In this document: in pieces, positions 1 to 5,308 of the stretch
Layout: the number at the start of each line of letters is the position of its first letter
Numbering within the stretch: the stretch's first letter is position 1
Origin: an uncultured Cyanobium sp.
Lineage (GTDB): Bacteria > Cyanobacteriota > Cyanobacteriia > PCC-6307 > Cyanobiaceae
DNA length: 5,308 bases
Direction: 5' to 3'
Assembly (NCBI GenBank): GCA_937919075.1
Contig: CALFOF010000132.1
Coordinates: 1 to 5,308, forward strand
Notes under the pieces: model-generated
The model's database searches: none
The model's input: the letters and a program-made list of their open reading frames with translations, nothing else
What the model was told of the DNA's origin: nothing
Translations under genes and position numbers: made by a program

Positions 1-102
1 GGCGAGGGCGGGCTTGAAGCTCCTCATGAAGTAGAGGAAAGCTCCGCCGACGGCCAACACGATGCCGACGATGCTCGCCCAGTTCAGGCTGGCATTAACC
101 AC
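1..102 (-). CDS. ycf66: Ycf66-family protein, N-terminal fragment (cut by window edge)
   Basis: Thirty-four codons are visible, starting at a GTG (102-100). The protein begins MVNASLNWASIVG and contains one hydrophobic stretch (about residues 8-25, WASIVGIVLAVGGAFLYF) followed by MRSFKPALA. A short amino end, one membrane span and then an FxRSFxPALA-type segment is how I remember the start of Ycf66 proteins of cyanobacteria and plastids; their function is not well established. A GAGG (113-116 on the minus strand) lies 10 nt upstream of the GTG and is the only Shine-Dalgarno-like sequence among the minus-strand genes here. The gene follows psbX on the same strand after 106 nt, so the two may be cotranscribed. 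The rest of the protein lies outside the window. The family call rests on the N-terminus alone. Confidence 0.72.
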   Translation of the reverse strand, partial: MVNASLNWASIVGIVLAVGGAFLYFMRSFKPALA

Positions 103-137
103 GTGTGGAAGACCTCAGGCAGAACGGACGGGCAGCA

Positions 138-153
138 TTCTCCCGTAGGAGAA
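138..153 (-). promoter_or_regulatory. UNCG-tetraloop hairpin in the psbX-ycf66 spacer
   Basis: Read as minus-strand RNA this is UUCUCC-UACG-GGAGAA: a perfect 6-bp stem closed by C(UACG)G, the exceptionally stable UNCG tetraloop. It sits 35 nt upstream of the ycf66 start and 55 nt past the psbX stop. There is no T-tract after it, so it is not a classical intrinsic terminator. It could stabilise the psbX 3' end or form a 5'-leader structure for ycf66. A weak -10-like TAAACT (165-170, minus) would place a start just before the hairpin. The structure is visible; the role is inferred. Confidence 0.4.
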
Positions 154-188
154 CCAGTTCAATCAGTTTAGGGACATCGCCAGAGGTC

Positions 189-201
189 GGCCGCTTCGGC
201 C
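189..201 (-). terminator. Small GC hairpin just after psbX
   Basis: GGCCG-CTT-CGGCC is a perfect 5-bp inverted repeat with a 3-nt loop, starting 7 nt past the psbX stop codon. No T-run follows on the minus strand, so if it has a role it is more likely protection of the psbX 3' end or partial termination before ycf66. Chance is possible in DNA this GC-rich. Confidence 0.25.
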
Positions 202-208
202 AGGCGGA

Positions 209-331
209 TCAAAGCTTGCGGTCGACCTGATCGGTCTGGCTGATCAGCACCAGGGCGATGCTGATGGGGACCACCACGATCACCGCTCCCCACACGAGGC
301 TGCTGAGGAAGTTCGCGAGGGAAGGGGTCAT
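209..331 (-). CDS. psbX: Photosystem II reaction center protein PsbX
   Basis: This small ORF encodes 40 residues, the normal PsbX size, from ATG (331-329) to TGA (211-209). The protein starts [17 protein letters not shown], has one transmembrane helix (about residues 11-31, rich in V/I/L) and ends in a short charged tail, [10 protein letters not shown]. PsbX is a single-span thylakoid subunit at the periphery of the photosystem II core, near cytochrome b559, and is linked to quinone turnover at the QB site. The longer frame that runs back to 823 is an artefact: only the last 40 codons resemble a protein family, and the rest is antisense to yggT. No strong Shine-Dalgarno sequence precedes the ATG. 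The gene is divergent from yggT and lies upstream of ycf66. Confidence 0.95.
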   Translation of the reverse strand: MTPSLANFLSSLVWGAVIVVVPISIALVLISQTDQVDRKL

Positions 332-409
332 GGTGTTGCTGGTGAAGGCTCGGATCCTAGTCAAGGGGCTTCGCTTCCTACGATCGGTGGCGATGCTGCT
401 TAGAGCTTT
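332..409. promoter_or_regulatory. Divergent promoter region between psbX and yggT
   Basis: These 78 bp separate the divergent starts of psbX and yggT and must hold the promoter of psbX unless it lies inside yggT. On the minus strand a TAGGAT (354-359) matches the -10 consensus at four of six positions and would give a short psbX leader, but no good -35 stands 16-18 bp before it. A TTGACT (359-364, minus) is -35-like but has no -10 at proper spacing. I see no clear promoter for yggT. Boundaries are simply those of the gap. Confidence 0.35.
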
Positions 410-739
410 GTGACGGCTGCCACCCTGCTGCGTTCGCTGCCGGCACTGAACCTGCTGCTGGCTCTGGTGCTGGGCGCCTGGACCCTGCTGTTCCTGTTTC
501 GCATCGTGCTCACCTGGTATCCCCAGATCGATCTGCAGCGGGGGGCCATGCGGTTGATCGGCTGGCCCACGGAGTCGTTGCTGGCCACCACCCGCCGCGT
601 GGTGCCGCCGATCGGCGGTGTCGACGTCACGCCGGTGATCTGGGTGGGCTTGATCAGCCTGGTGCGCGAATTGCTGCTGGGCCAGCAGGGCCTGCTCACG
701 CTCGTGGCGCGACATGGCACTGGCCTTGGCGCTGGCTGA
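410..739 (+). CDS. yggT: YggT/Ycf19 family integral membrane protein
   Basis: The 109-residue protein has the two-span YggT layout. Span one covers about residues 11-33 and ends in the conserved [13 protein letters not shown] (30-42). A cytosol- or stroma-facing loop follows with [15 protein letters not shown] (61-75), the family signature, then span two (about 74-91). Members include bacterial YggT/YlmG, plastid Ycf19, and the plant YLMG/CCB3 proteins; CCB3 takes part in heme attachment to cytochrome b6. A role in assembling or organising membrane complexes is possible here but not shown. I take the GTG at 410 because it puts span one 10 residues from the start; no ATG lies nearby and no Shine-Dalgarno is evident. 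The gene is divergent from psbX and converges with accC, whose stop lies 55 nt from its own. Confidence 0.88.
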   Translation: MTAATLLRSLPALNLLLALVLGAWTLLFLFRIVLTWYPQIDLQRGAMRLIGWPTESLLATTRRVVPPIGGVDVTPVIWVGLISLVRELLLGQQGLLTLVARHGTGLGAG

Positions 740-757
740 ACCGTCCCGGCAGCATCG

Positions 758-774
758 GCCGGCCTCAGACCGGC
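758..774. terminator. GC hairpin between convergent yggT and accC
   Basis: GCCGG-CCTCAGA-CCGGC forms a 5-bp stem with a 7-nt loop in the 55-bp gap between two converging genes, where a bidirectional terminator would be expected. Neither strand has a T-run after it. Cyanobacteria are generally reported to lack Rho, so a structural signal here is reasonable, but this one is weak. Confidence 0.3.
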
Positions 775-794
775 AATCGCCTTCCGCTCTGGTT

Positions 795-2144
<1,350 letters not shown>

Positions 2145-2168
2145 CCCATACGCATCCAGGCGCAGCGG

Positions 2169-2177
2169 ACTGTATCA
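2169..2177 (-). promoter_or_regulatory. Candidate extended -10 element for accC
   Basis: On the minus strand TGATACAGT reads as an extended -10 (TG-n-TACAGT; the hexamer matches TATAAT at four of six). It would start transcription near 2162 and give accC a leader of roughly 18 nt. No -35 match is present at 17-bp spacing. Inferred from sequence only. Confidence 0.3.
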
Positions 2178-2200
2178 GCGCTCACCCTGGTCCCCTGCGG

Positions 2201-2229
2201 CCCGGTGCCGTACCGCCTGCCGGACCGGG
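2201..2229. promoter_or_regulatory. Bulged hairpin / dyad in the accC-tRNA divergent region
   Basis: CCCGGT (2201-2206) pairs with ACCGGG (2224-2229). Inside, CCG (2208-2210) pairs with CGG (2221-2223), leaving one bulged G (2207) and a 10-nt loop, so nine base pairs in all. If accC starts near 2162, the dyad lies about 40-70 bp upstream of that start, which would suit an operator; a start further upstream would make it an mRNA leader structure. GC richness makes chance pairing a real alternative. Confidence 0.3.
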
Positions 2230-2268
2230 TGGAGCCGCGCGCAGCGAAAGGGTGGGCCGGGCAATCGG

Positions 2269-2274
2269 TATATT
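2269..2274 (+). promoter_or_regulatory. Candidate -10 element for tRNA-Leu (and downstream genes)
   Basis: TATATT matches the -10 consensus at five of six positions and stands out in GC-rich surroundings. It lies 34 nt before the mature 5' end of the tRNA, giving a start near 2281. The position of a -35 (2246-2251, GAAAGG) does not match consensus. Because only 15 nt separate the tRNA from the next gene, this promoter may also drive the glycosyltransferase gene. Confidence 0.45.
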
Positions 2275-2279
2275 GGCGA

Positions 2280-2305
2280 GCCGAAGGGGGTTCGCCCCTG
2301 ACGGC
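2280..2305 (+). promoter_or_regulatory. Leader hairpin immediately before tRNA-Leu
   Basis: AGGGG (2285-2289) pairs with CCCCT (2295-2299) around a GTTCG loop, and outside it GCCG (2280-2283) pairs with CGGC (2302-2305) across a small internal loop. The structure fills nearly all of the predicted 5' leader and ends three bases before the mature tRNA. It may influence RNase P cleavage or leader stability. No T-run follows, so it is not a standard terminator. Confidence 0.4.
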
Positions 2306-2308
2306 CAC

Positions 2309-2390
2309 GCGGATGTGGTGGAATTGGTAGACACGCACGTTTGAGGGGCGTGTGGCTTCGGCCTTGCGAGTTCAAGTCTCGCCATCCGCA
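2309..2390 (+). tRNA. trnL-GAG: tRNA-Leu (anticodon GAG)
   Basis: A complete class II cloverleaf of 82 nt can be folded. The acceptor stem GCGGATG (2309-2315) pairs perfectly with CATCCGC (2383-2389), and the discriminator is A (2390). The D arm is GTG/CAC around GAATTGGTAGA. The anticodon stem CACGT/GCGTG encloses loop TTGAGGG, with anticodon GAG at 2343-2345, which reads the leucine codons CUC and CUU. The 13-nt variable arm GGC-TTCG-GCC is the long arm typical of tRNA-Leu. The T arm is GCGAG-TTCAAGT-CTCGC. The 3' CCA is not encoded (TTT follows the discriminator) and must be added by nucleotidyltransferase. There is no intron. Confidence 0.97.
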
Positions 2391-2405
2391 TTTCTCTTCA
2401 CCAAC

Positions 2406-3677
2406 TTGACCGGCCCGCCGTCCGCCACAGCGATTGTGCTGGTCTGCAACGGCCCCGGTGAACTCACCACCTGGGTTCGCCCGTTGGCCGAACGCCTGCA
2501 TGCGTCGCTGGCCTTGCGGCCACGCCAGCCGCAGGCGGCCACGGAGTTGCGCCTGGTGCTGGTGCCCTGCCCCAACGCCACCGGTCATGAGCGCCAGGCC
2601 GCTGAGCGGCTGGGCCTGTTCAGCTCAATCGTGCCGGCCCAGCGTTTCTGGAAGCTGCTGCTGCGTCCTCGCCGCTACGGCCCCTGGCCGGCCCGGGGTG
2701 TGGTGGTGTTCCTGGGCGGCGATCAGTTCTGGACGGTGCTGCTCAAGGCCCGTCTCGGCTACCGCCACCTCACCTACGCGGAGTGGGTGGCCCGCTGGCC
2801 CCGCTGGAACGATCGCATCGCCGCCATGGGCCCGGAGGCTGCCCGTCGTCTGCCCTCCCGCTGGAGCTCCCGTTGCACCGTGGTGGGCGATCTGATGGCC
2901 GATCTCTCCGAGACGGCCCGGGCTGAGGGGCCCTTGCCGGCCGGTCAGTGGGTGGCCCTGCTGCCCGGCTCGAAGCGCGCCAAGTTGCTGGTGGGGGTGC
3001 CTTTCCTGCTCGACACCGCTGACCGGCTCGCCGCTCTGCGGCCCGGCTGCCGCTTTCTGTTGCCCGTGGCACCCACCACTACGGTGGCCGAACTGCTCGC
3101 GCTGGCCGGGCCCGCCAATCCGCTGCACCGGCACTTCGGGAGTAGCGAGCCCCGCTTGCTGGAGCCCTCAGCGGAGGCGCCATCCCGCTGGCTGGAAACC
3201 GCTGCTGGCACGCGCATCCTGCTGGTGGAGCAGCACCCTGCCCACGGGGCGTTGAGCCAGTGCGCGCTGGCGCTCACAACCGTGGGCGCCAACACCGCCG
3301 AGCTGGGCGCGCTCGGGGTGCCGATGATCGTGCTGGTGCCCACCCAGCACCTCCAGGTGATGCAGGCCTGGGACGGCTGGCTGGGGCTGGTGGCGCGGTT
3401 GCCGCTGCTGCGCTGGTTGCTGGGGGTGGCGCTCACTGCCTGGCGGATGCGCCAGCGCGGCTTCCTGGCCTGGCCCAACATCTCCGCCGGGCGGGCTGTG
3501 GTGCCTGAGCGGGTGGGGCCGATCCTGCCCCAGGAAATCGCCGCTGAAGCCGCCGACTGGTTGTCCCATCCGGAGCGGTTGGCTGGGCAGCGGGAGGATC
3601 TGCGCGCGTTGCGGGGCCAGCCCGGGGCCGTCGCCGCCCTCGCCACGATGGTGACCGATCTGCTCCCCACTGCGTAA
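2406..3677 (+). CDS. LpxB-like GT-B glycosyltransferase of unknown substrate
   Basis: I recognise this as a relative of lipid-A-disaccharide synthase (LpxB) found in cyanobacteria, about 423 residues. Numbering from the TTG at 2406, it has a first strand and loop IVLVCNGPGEL (10-20), GGDQFW (104-109), VGDLMAD (160-166; compare VGHPLxD in LpxB), LLPGSKRAK (185-193; compare LLPGSR), and a C-terminal nucleotide-sugar region TTVGANTAELGALGVPM (291-307) followed by PNISAGRAVVPE (357-368). These are LpxB-type landmarks, but divergence and the neighbourhood do not identify donor or acceptor. The frame is open back into the tRNA (2352), so a start there is not credible. TTG 2406 keeps the first strand intact; GTG 2436 would cut it. 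No Shine-Dalgarno is visible, so the start is uncertain. Only 39 nt separate it from msrB. Confidence 0.8.
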   Translation: MTGPPSATAIVLVCNGPGELTTWVRPLAERLHASLALRPRQPQAATELRLVLVPCPNATGHERQAAERLGLFSSIVPAQRFWKLLLRPRRYGPWPARGVVVFLGGDQFWTVLLKARLGYRHLTYAEWVARWPRWNDRIAAMGPEAARRLPSRWSSRCTVVGDLMADLSETARAEGPLPAGQWVALLPGSKRAKLLVGVPFLLDTADRLAALRPGCRFLLPVAPTTTVAELLALAGPANPLHRHFGSSEPRLLEPSAEAPSRWLETAAGTRILLVEQHPAHGALSQCALALTTVGANTAELGALGVPMIVLVPTQHLQVMQAWDGWLGLVARLPLLRWLLGVALTAWRMRQRGFLAWPNISAGRAVVPERVGPILPQEIAAEAADWLSHPERLAGQREDLRALRGQPGAVAALATMVTDLLPTA

Positions 3678-3716
3678 GTTGAGGGTTGCCTCCTTCGCCG
3701 CTCGTCGCCTACGGCC

Positions 3717-4148
3717 ATGGCCCCTTCCGATTCAGCTGCCCCGTCCTCCTCTTCTCCCTCCCCTGCGGAAGCGGACCAGGTCTGGCAGCAGAAGCTCACC
3801 CCCGAGCAATACCAGGTGGCGCGTCTCGGTGGCACGGAGCGGGCCTTCACCGGCGCCTACTGGAACAACAAGCAGGCCGGTCATTACAACTGCGTGTGCT
3901 GCGGCACCCGGCTGTTCAGCTCCGACGCCAAGTTCGACTCCGGCTCCGGTTGGCCCAGCTTCTGGAGTGGCCTTGACGCCAAGGCGATCACCACGGTCGA
4001 AGACCGCAGCCACGGCATGGTGCGCACGGAGATCCGCTGCGCCACCTGCGAAGCGCACCTTGGCCACCTGTTCACCGACGGTCCAGCTCCCACGGGCCTG
4101 CGGTATTGCGTGAACTCGGCCTCGCTCAACTTCGAATCGAAGGAATAG
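3717..4148 (+). CDS. msrB: Peptide-methionine (R)-S-oxide reductase MsrB
   Basis: MsrB reduces the R form of methionine sulfoxide in proteins, repairing oxidative damage, a relevant task in a phototroph. The 143-residue protein has two zinc-binding CxxC pairs, C59/C62 (YNCVCCG) and C108/C111 (CATC), the core [10 protein letters not shown] (73-82), HLGHLF with H114 and H117 (114-119), and the active-site RYCVNSASL with catalytic C131. S77 occupies the place where many MsrB proteins carry the resolving cysteine, so regeneration must use another cysteine or a direct reductant; the extra C61 is one candidate. The first 20 residues are Ser/Pro/Ala-rich and outside the domain; I see no clear targeting signal. 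ATG 3717 is the only start between the previous stop and the domain. It lies in the same frame as the upstream gene and may be cotranscribed with it. Confidence 0.95.
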   Translation: MAPSDSAAPSSSSPSPAEADQVWQQKLTPEQYQVARLGGTERAFTGAYWNNKQAGHYNCVCCGTRLFSSDAKFDSGSGWPSFWSGLDAKAITTVEDRSHGMVRTEIRCATCEAHLGHLFTDGPAPTGLRYCVNSASLNFESKE

Positions 4149-4254
4149 GCAACGCGCAGGGAGGGGAAGCGGCGATCCATTCAGTGCGCAGGGGTGACGC
4201 ACGGCCGGAATCGCCCATGGCGGTGATTCATCCCATTCGCCCTGAGCCCGATCC

Positions 4255-4318
4255 GCGATCACAAAAGACTGCGATCACAACAGGCCTCGATCACAACGGG
4301 CTGCGATCAACCCTGACC
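4255..4318. repeat. Four 16-bp tandem repeats with GATC cores
   Basis: Four units follow one another with an exact 16-bp period, at 4255, 4271, 4287 and 4303. The first three begin GCGATCACAA, GCGATCACAA and TCGATCACAA; the fourth starts GCGATCAA and has diverged. The rough consensus is GCGATCACAACRGGCT. Units 1-2 and 2-3 agree at 13 of 16 positions; units 2-4 agree at 11. Each unit has one GATC. The array lies in the 174-bp gap between convergent msrB and the PRC-barrel gene, ending 4 bp from the latter's stop codon. The rest of the gap (4149-4254) holds no gene I can support, only a weak GTGCG/CGCAC dyad (4184-4202). Confidence 0.8.
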
Positions 4319-4322
4319 CAAC

Positions 4323-5308
4323 TCACCAGGGATCTTCGTAATCGGTGCGGCGGCGCGGGGCAGGTTCATCGGCCCTGTCCCCTTCTAAGTAAGGCTCCAC
4401 ATCCACATCGACAGGATCCTGATCCATCAGCGGGCGGCGACGGCTGTCCGGCCGTGCCTGCAGGGGAGGACGCTCGCGTAAGGGCAACTCGCGCTGGGTC
4501 AGTTCGCGCAAGGGCGGCTCGGGCTGGGGGGCGAGGGGCTCAAAGGCTTCGCGGCCGGGTCCGTCATTGCCATAGCCACGATCCGCCGGTCGACCGAGGC
4601 CACGCTCAGCGTCGTTGCCATAGCCACGGTCTTCACCCCGGCTGAATCCACGGTCCTCGTCGCTGGTGAAGCTCCGGCCCTCGTCGCGGCCGTAGCGGCG
4701 CGGCTCACGGCCGTAGGTCTCTTCTTCCTCGTCGTCGAGGTAGCGGCGCTGGCGCAGTGGCTCCTGGCGCTGCCGCTCCAGCTCCACATACTCCAGCTCC
4801 TGATCGACGCTGGGCTCAACCGCCCGGCTGGTGGCGGGCTGGATGCGGCGCTGCTCCTGGACGCTGGGCTGCCCGGAGGCCAGTTGGTTCTCCACCGGCA
4901 CCATTGTCTGACGGAAGCGATCCCGCTCCTCCTGCTCCCAGCTGGGGCCGCCGATGCCCAGTTTTTCGAGCAGGCCCGTGCCGAGCTGCTTGAGTTTTTC
5001 CTCCGCCCCTTCGTAGACAATGATGCGGTCGGGGCCGCTGCTCACGACCTCCTCCACCGCCAGTTCCCAGGTGCTCAGCACCCCTTCGCCCAGCAGGGGC
5101 ACACCGAGCGCCCCCAGCACCAAGGTGGTGAGCTCACCGGTTTCGATGTCAAAGCTGAAGCCGAGCACCCGGCCGAGCTGTTCGCCCGACTCGCTGATCA
5201 CCTGGCAGTTGATCACCTTGCTGTAGCGCTCGGGATTGAACCCCTGCGCCAGCGAATCGGCGGAATCCACCAGGATCACATCGCCTACCTGGCGGATGCG
5301 GTCGAGGG
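4323..5308 (-). CDS. PRC-barrel domain protein with charged repetitive tail (5' end outside window)
   Basis: The frame is open to the window edge: nine full codons (LDRIRQVGD) precede the GTG at 5279, so that GTG is not a reliable start and the gene is partial. The remembered cyanobacterial family has two PRC-barrel domains; the visible one looks like the second, about 5225-4995 (YSKVINCQVISESGEQLGRV through DRIIVYEG). It is followed by an amphipathic segment KLKQLGTGLLEKLGIGGP. From about 4935 to the stop the protein is Gln/Arg/Glu/Asp/Pro-rich and surely disordered, with an acidic run DDEEEE (4734-4717), an 8-residue repeat, and a proline/arginine-rich end closing in YEDPW. PRC barrels are small beta domains, named after the photosynthetic reaction centre H subunit and also found in RimM; their partners vary. 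No specific function can be given. It converges with msrB. Confidence 0.8.
   Translation of the reverse strand, partial: LDRIRQVGDVILVDSADSLAQGFNPERYSKVINCQVISESGEQLGRVLGFSFDIETGELTTLVLGALGVPLLGEGVLSTWELAVEEVVSSGPDRIIVYEGAEEKLKQLGTGLLEKLGIGGPSWEQEERDRFRQTMVPVENQLASGQPSVQEQRRIQPATSRAVEPSVDQELEYVELERQRQEPLRQRRYLDDEEEETYGREPRRYGRDEGRSFTSDEDRGFSRGEDRGYGNDAERGLGRPADRGYGNDGPGREAFEPLAPQPEPPLRELTQRELPLRERPPLQARPDSRRRPLMDQDPVDVDVEPYLEGDRADEPAPRRRTDYEDPW
4566..4709 (-). repeat. In-frame 24-bp (8-residue) repeats in the PRC-barrel gene tail
   Basis: Six consecutive octapeptides can be aligned in the encoded protein: REPRRYGR, DEGRSFTS, DEDRGFSR, GEDRGYGN, DAERGLGR, PADRGYGN. The pattern is roughly x-E/A-D/E-R-G-aromatic-G/S-R/N. 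At DNA level the best-preserved copies are 48 bp (two units) apart: GTCRTTGCCATAGCCACG at 4563 and 4611 differ at one base over 18. The near-identity of these two copies points to a recent duplication on top of an older 24-bp repeat. Confidence 0.75.

Noticed and set aside
2309..2390. tRNA-Leu as an integration (att) site for a mobile element
   Set aside because: No repeat of the tRNA 3' end, integrase or phage gene is seen; genes on both sides look like core chromosome.
2352..2405. Extended N-terminus of the glycosyltransferase starting inside the tRNA
   Set aside because: These codons are the tRNA anticodon arm, variable arm, T arm and acceptor strand, so they cannot also be a sensible protein start.
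2945..3850. Minus-strand ORF (301 codons) spanning the end of the glycosyltransferase and start of msrB
   Set aside because: It overlaps two convincing plus-strand genes and its Ser/Ala/Arg-rich protein shows no domain; a high-GC shadow.
4184..4202. GTGCG/CGCAC hairpin as msrB terminator
   Set aside because: Only five base pairs with a 9-nt loop and no T-run; too weak to annotate separately.
4255..4318. CRISPR array
   Set aside because: The period is only 16 bp with no spacers, and there are no cas genes in the window.
4106..4645. Plus-strand ORF (179 codons) across the msrB end, the repeat array and the PRC-barrel tail
   Set aside because: It overlaps msrB out of frame, crosses the tandem repeat and runs antisense to a coding tail; nothing in it looks like a protein family.

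Overview
The window looks like a core-chromosome segment of a GC-rich unicellular picocyanobacterium, most likely of the Cyanobium/Synechococcus group. The reasons are a 40-residue PsbX, the start of a Ycf66-type protein beside it, a YggT/Ycf19-family protein, an AccC of cyanobacterial type, and coding sequence that is by eye about two-thirds G+C. Taxonomy rests on these protein types and on remembered gene order; no search was run.

Layout. Positions 1-331 (minus strand) hold the 5' end of a Ycf66-family gene (1-102, cut by the window edge) behind psbX (209-331). Divergent to psbX, yggT runs on the plus strand (410-739) and converges with accC (795-2144, minus), which encodes the biotin carboxylase subunit of acetyl-CoA carboxylase. 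A 164-bp divergent region with several hairpins and candidate promoter elements separates accC from a tRNA-Leu gene with anticodon GAG (2309-2390). Only 15 nt behind the tRNA begins an LpxB-like GT-B glycosyltransferase gene (about 2406-3677), followed 39 nt later by msrB (3717-4148). The last gene (4323-5308, minus, 5' end outside the window) encodes a PRC-barrel protein with a long charged, repetitive tail. It converges with msrB across a 174-bp gap that contains four 16-bp tandem repeats.

How the genes relate. Positions 1-2144 group membrane and photosynthesis functions: a photosystem II subunit, two small membrane proteins of plastid/cyanobacterial type, and the first step of fatty-acid synthesis. 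The tRNA, glycosyltransferase and msrB all point the same way with small gaps and may share a transcript started upstream of the tRNA. The PRC-barrel gene is independent and convergent.

There is no CRISPR array, transposase, integrase, rRNA or phage gene, and I see no clearly new multi-gene system. The points most worth a second look are the 16-bp GATC-containing tandem repeat (4255-4318), the 24-bp/8-residue repeat inside the PRC-barrel gene (4566-4709), the tRNA/glycosyltransferase junction, a UNCG-tetraloop hairpin between psbX and ycf66, and an MsrB that lacks the usual resolving cysteine.
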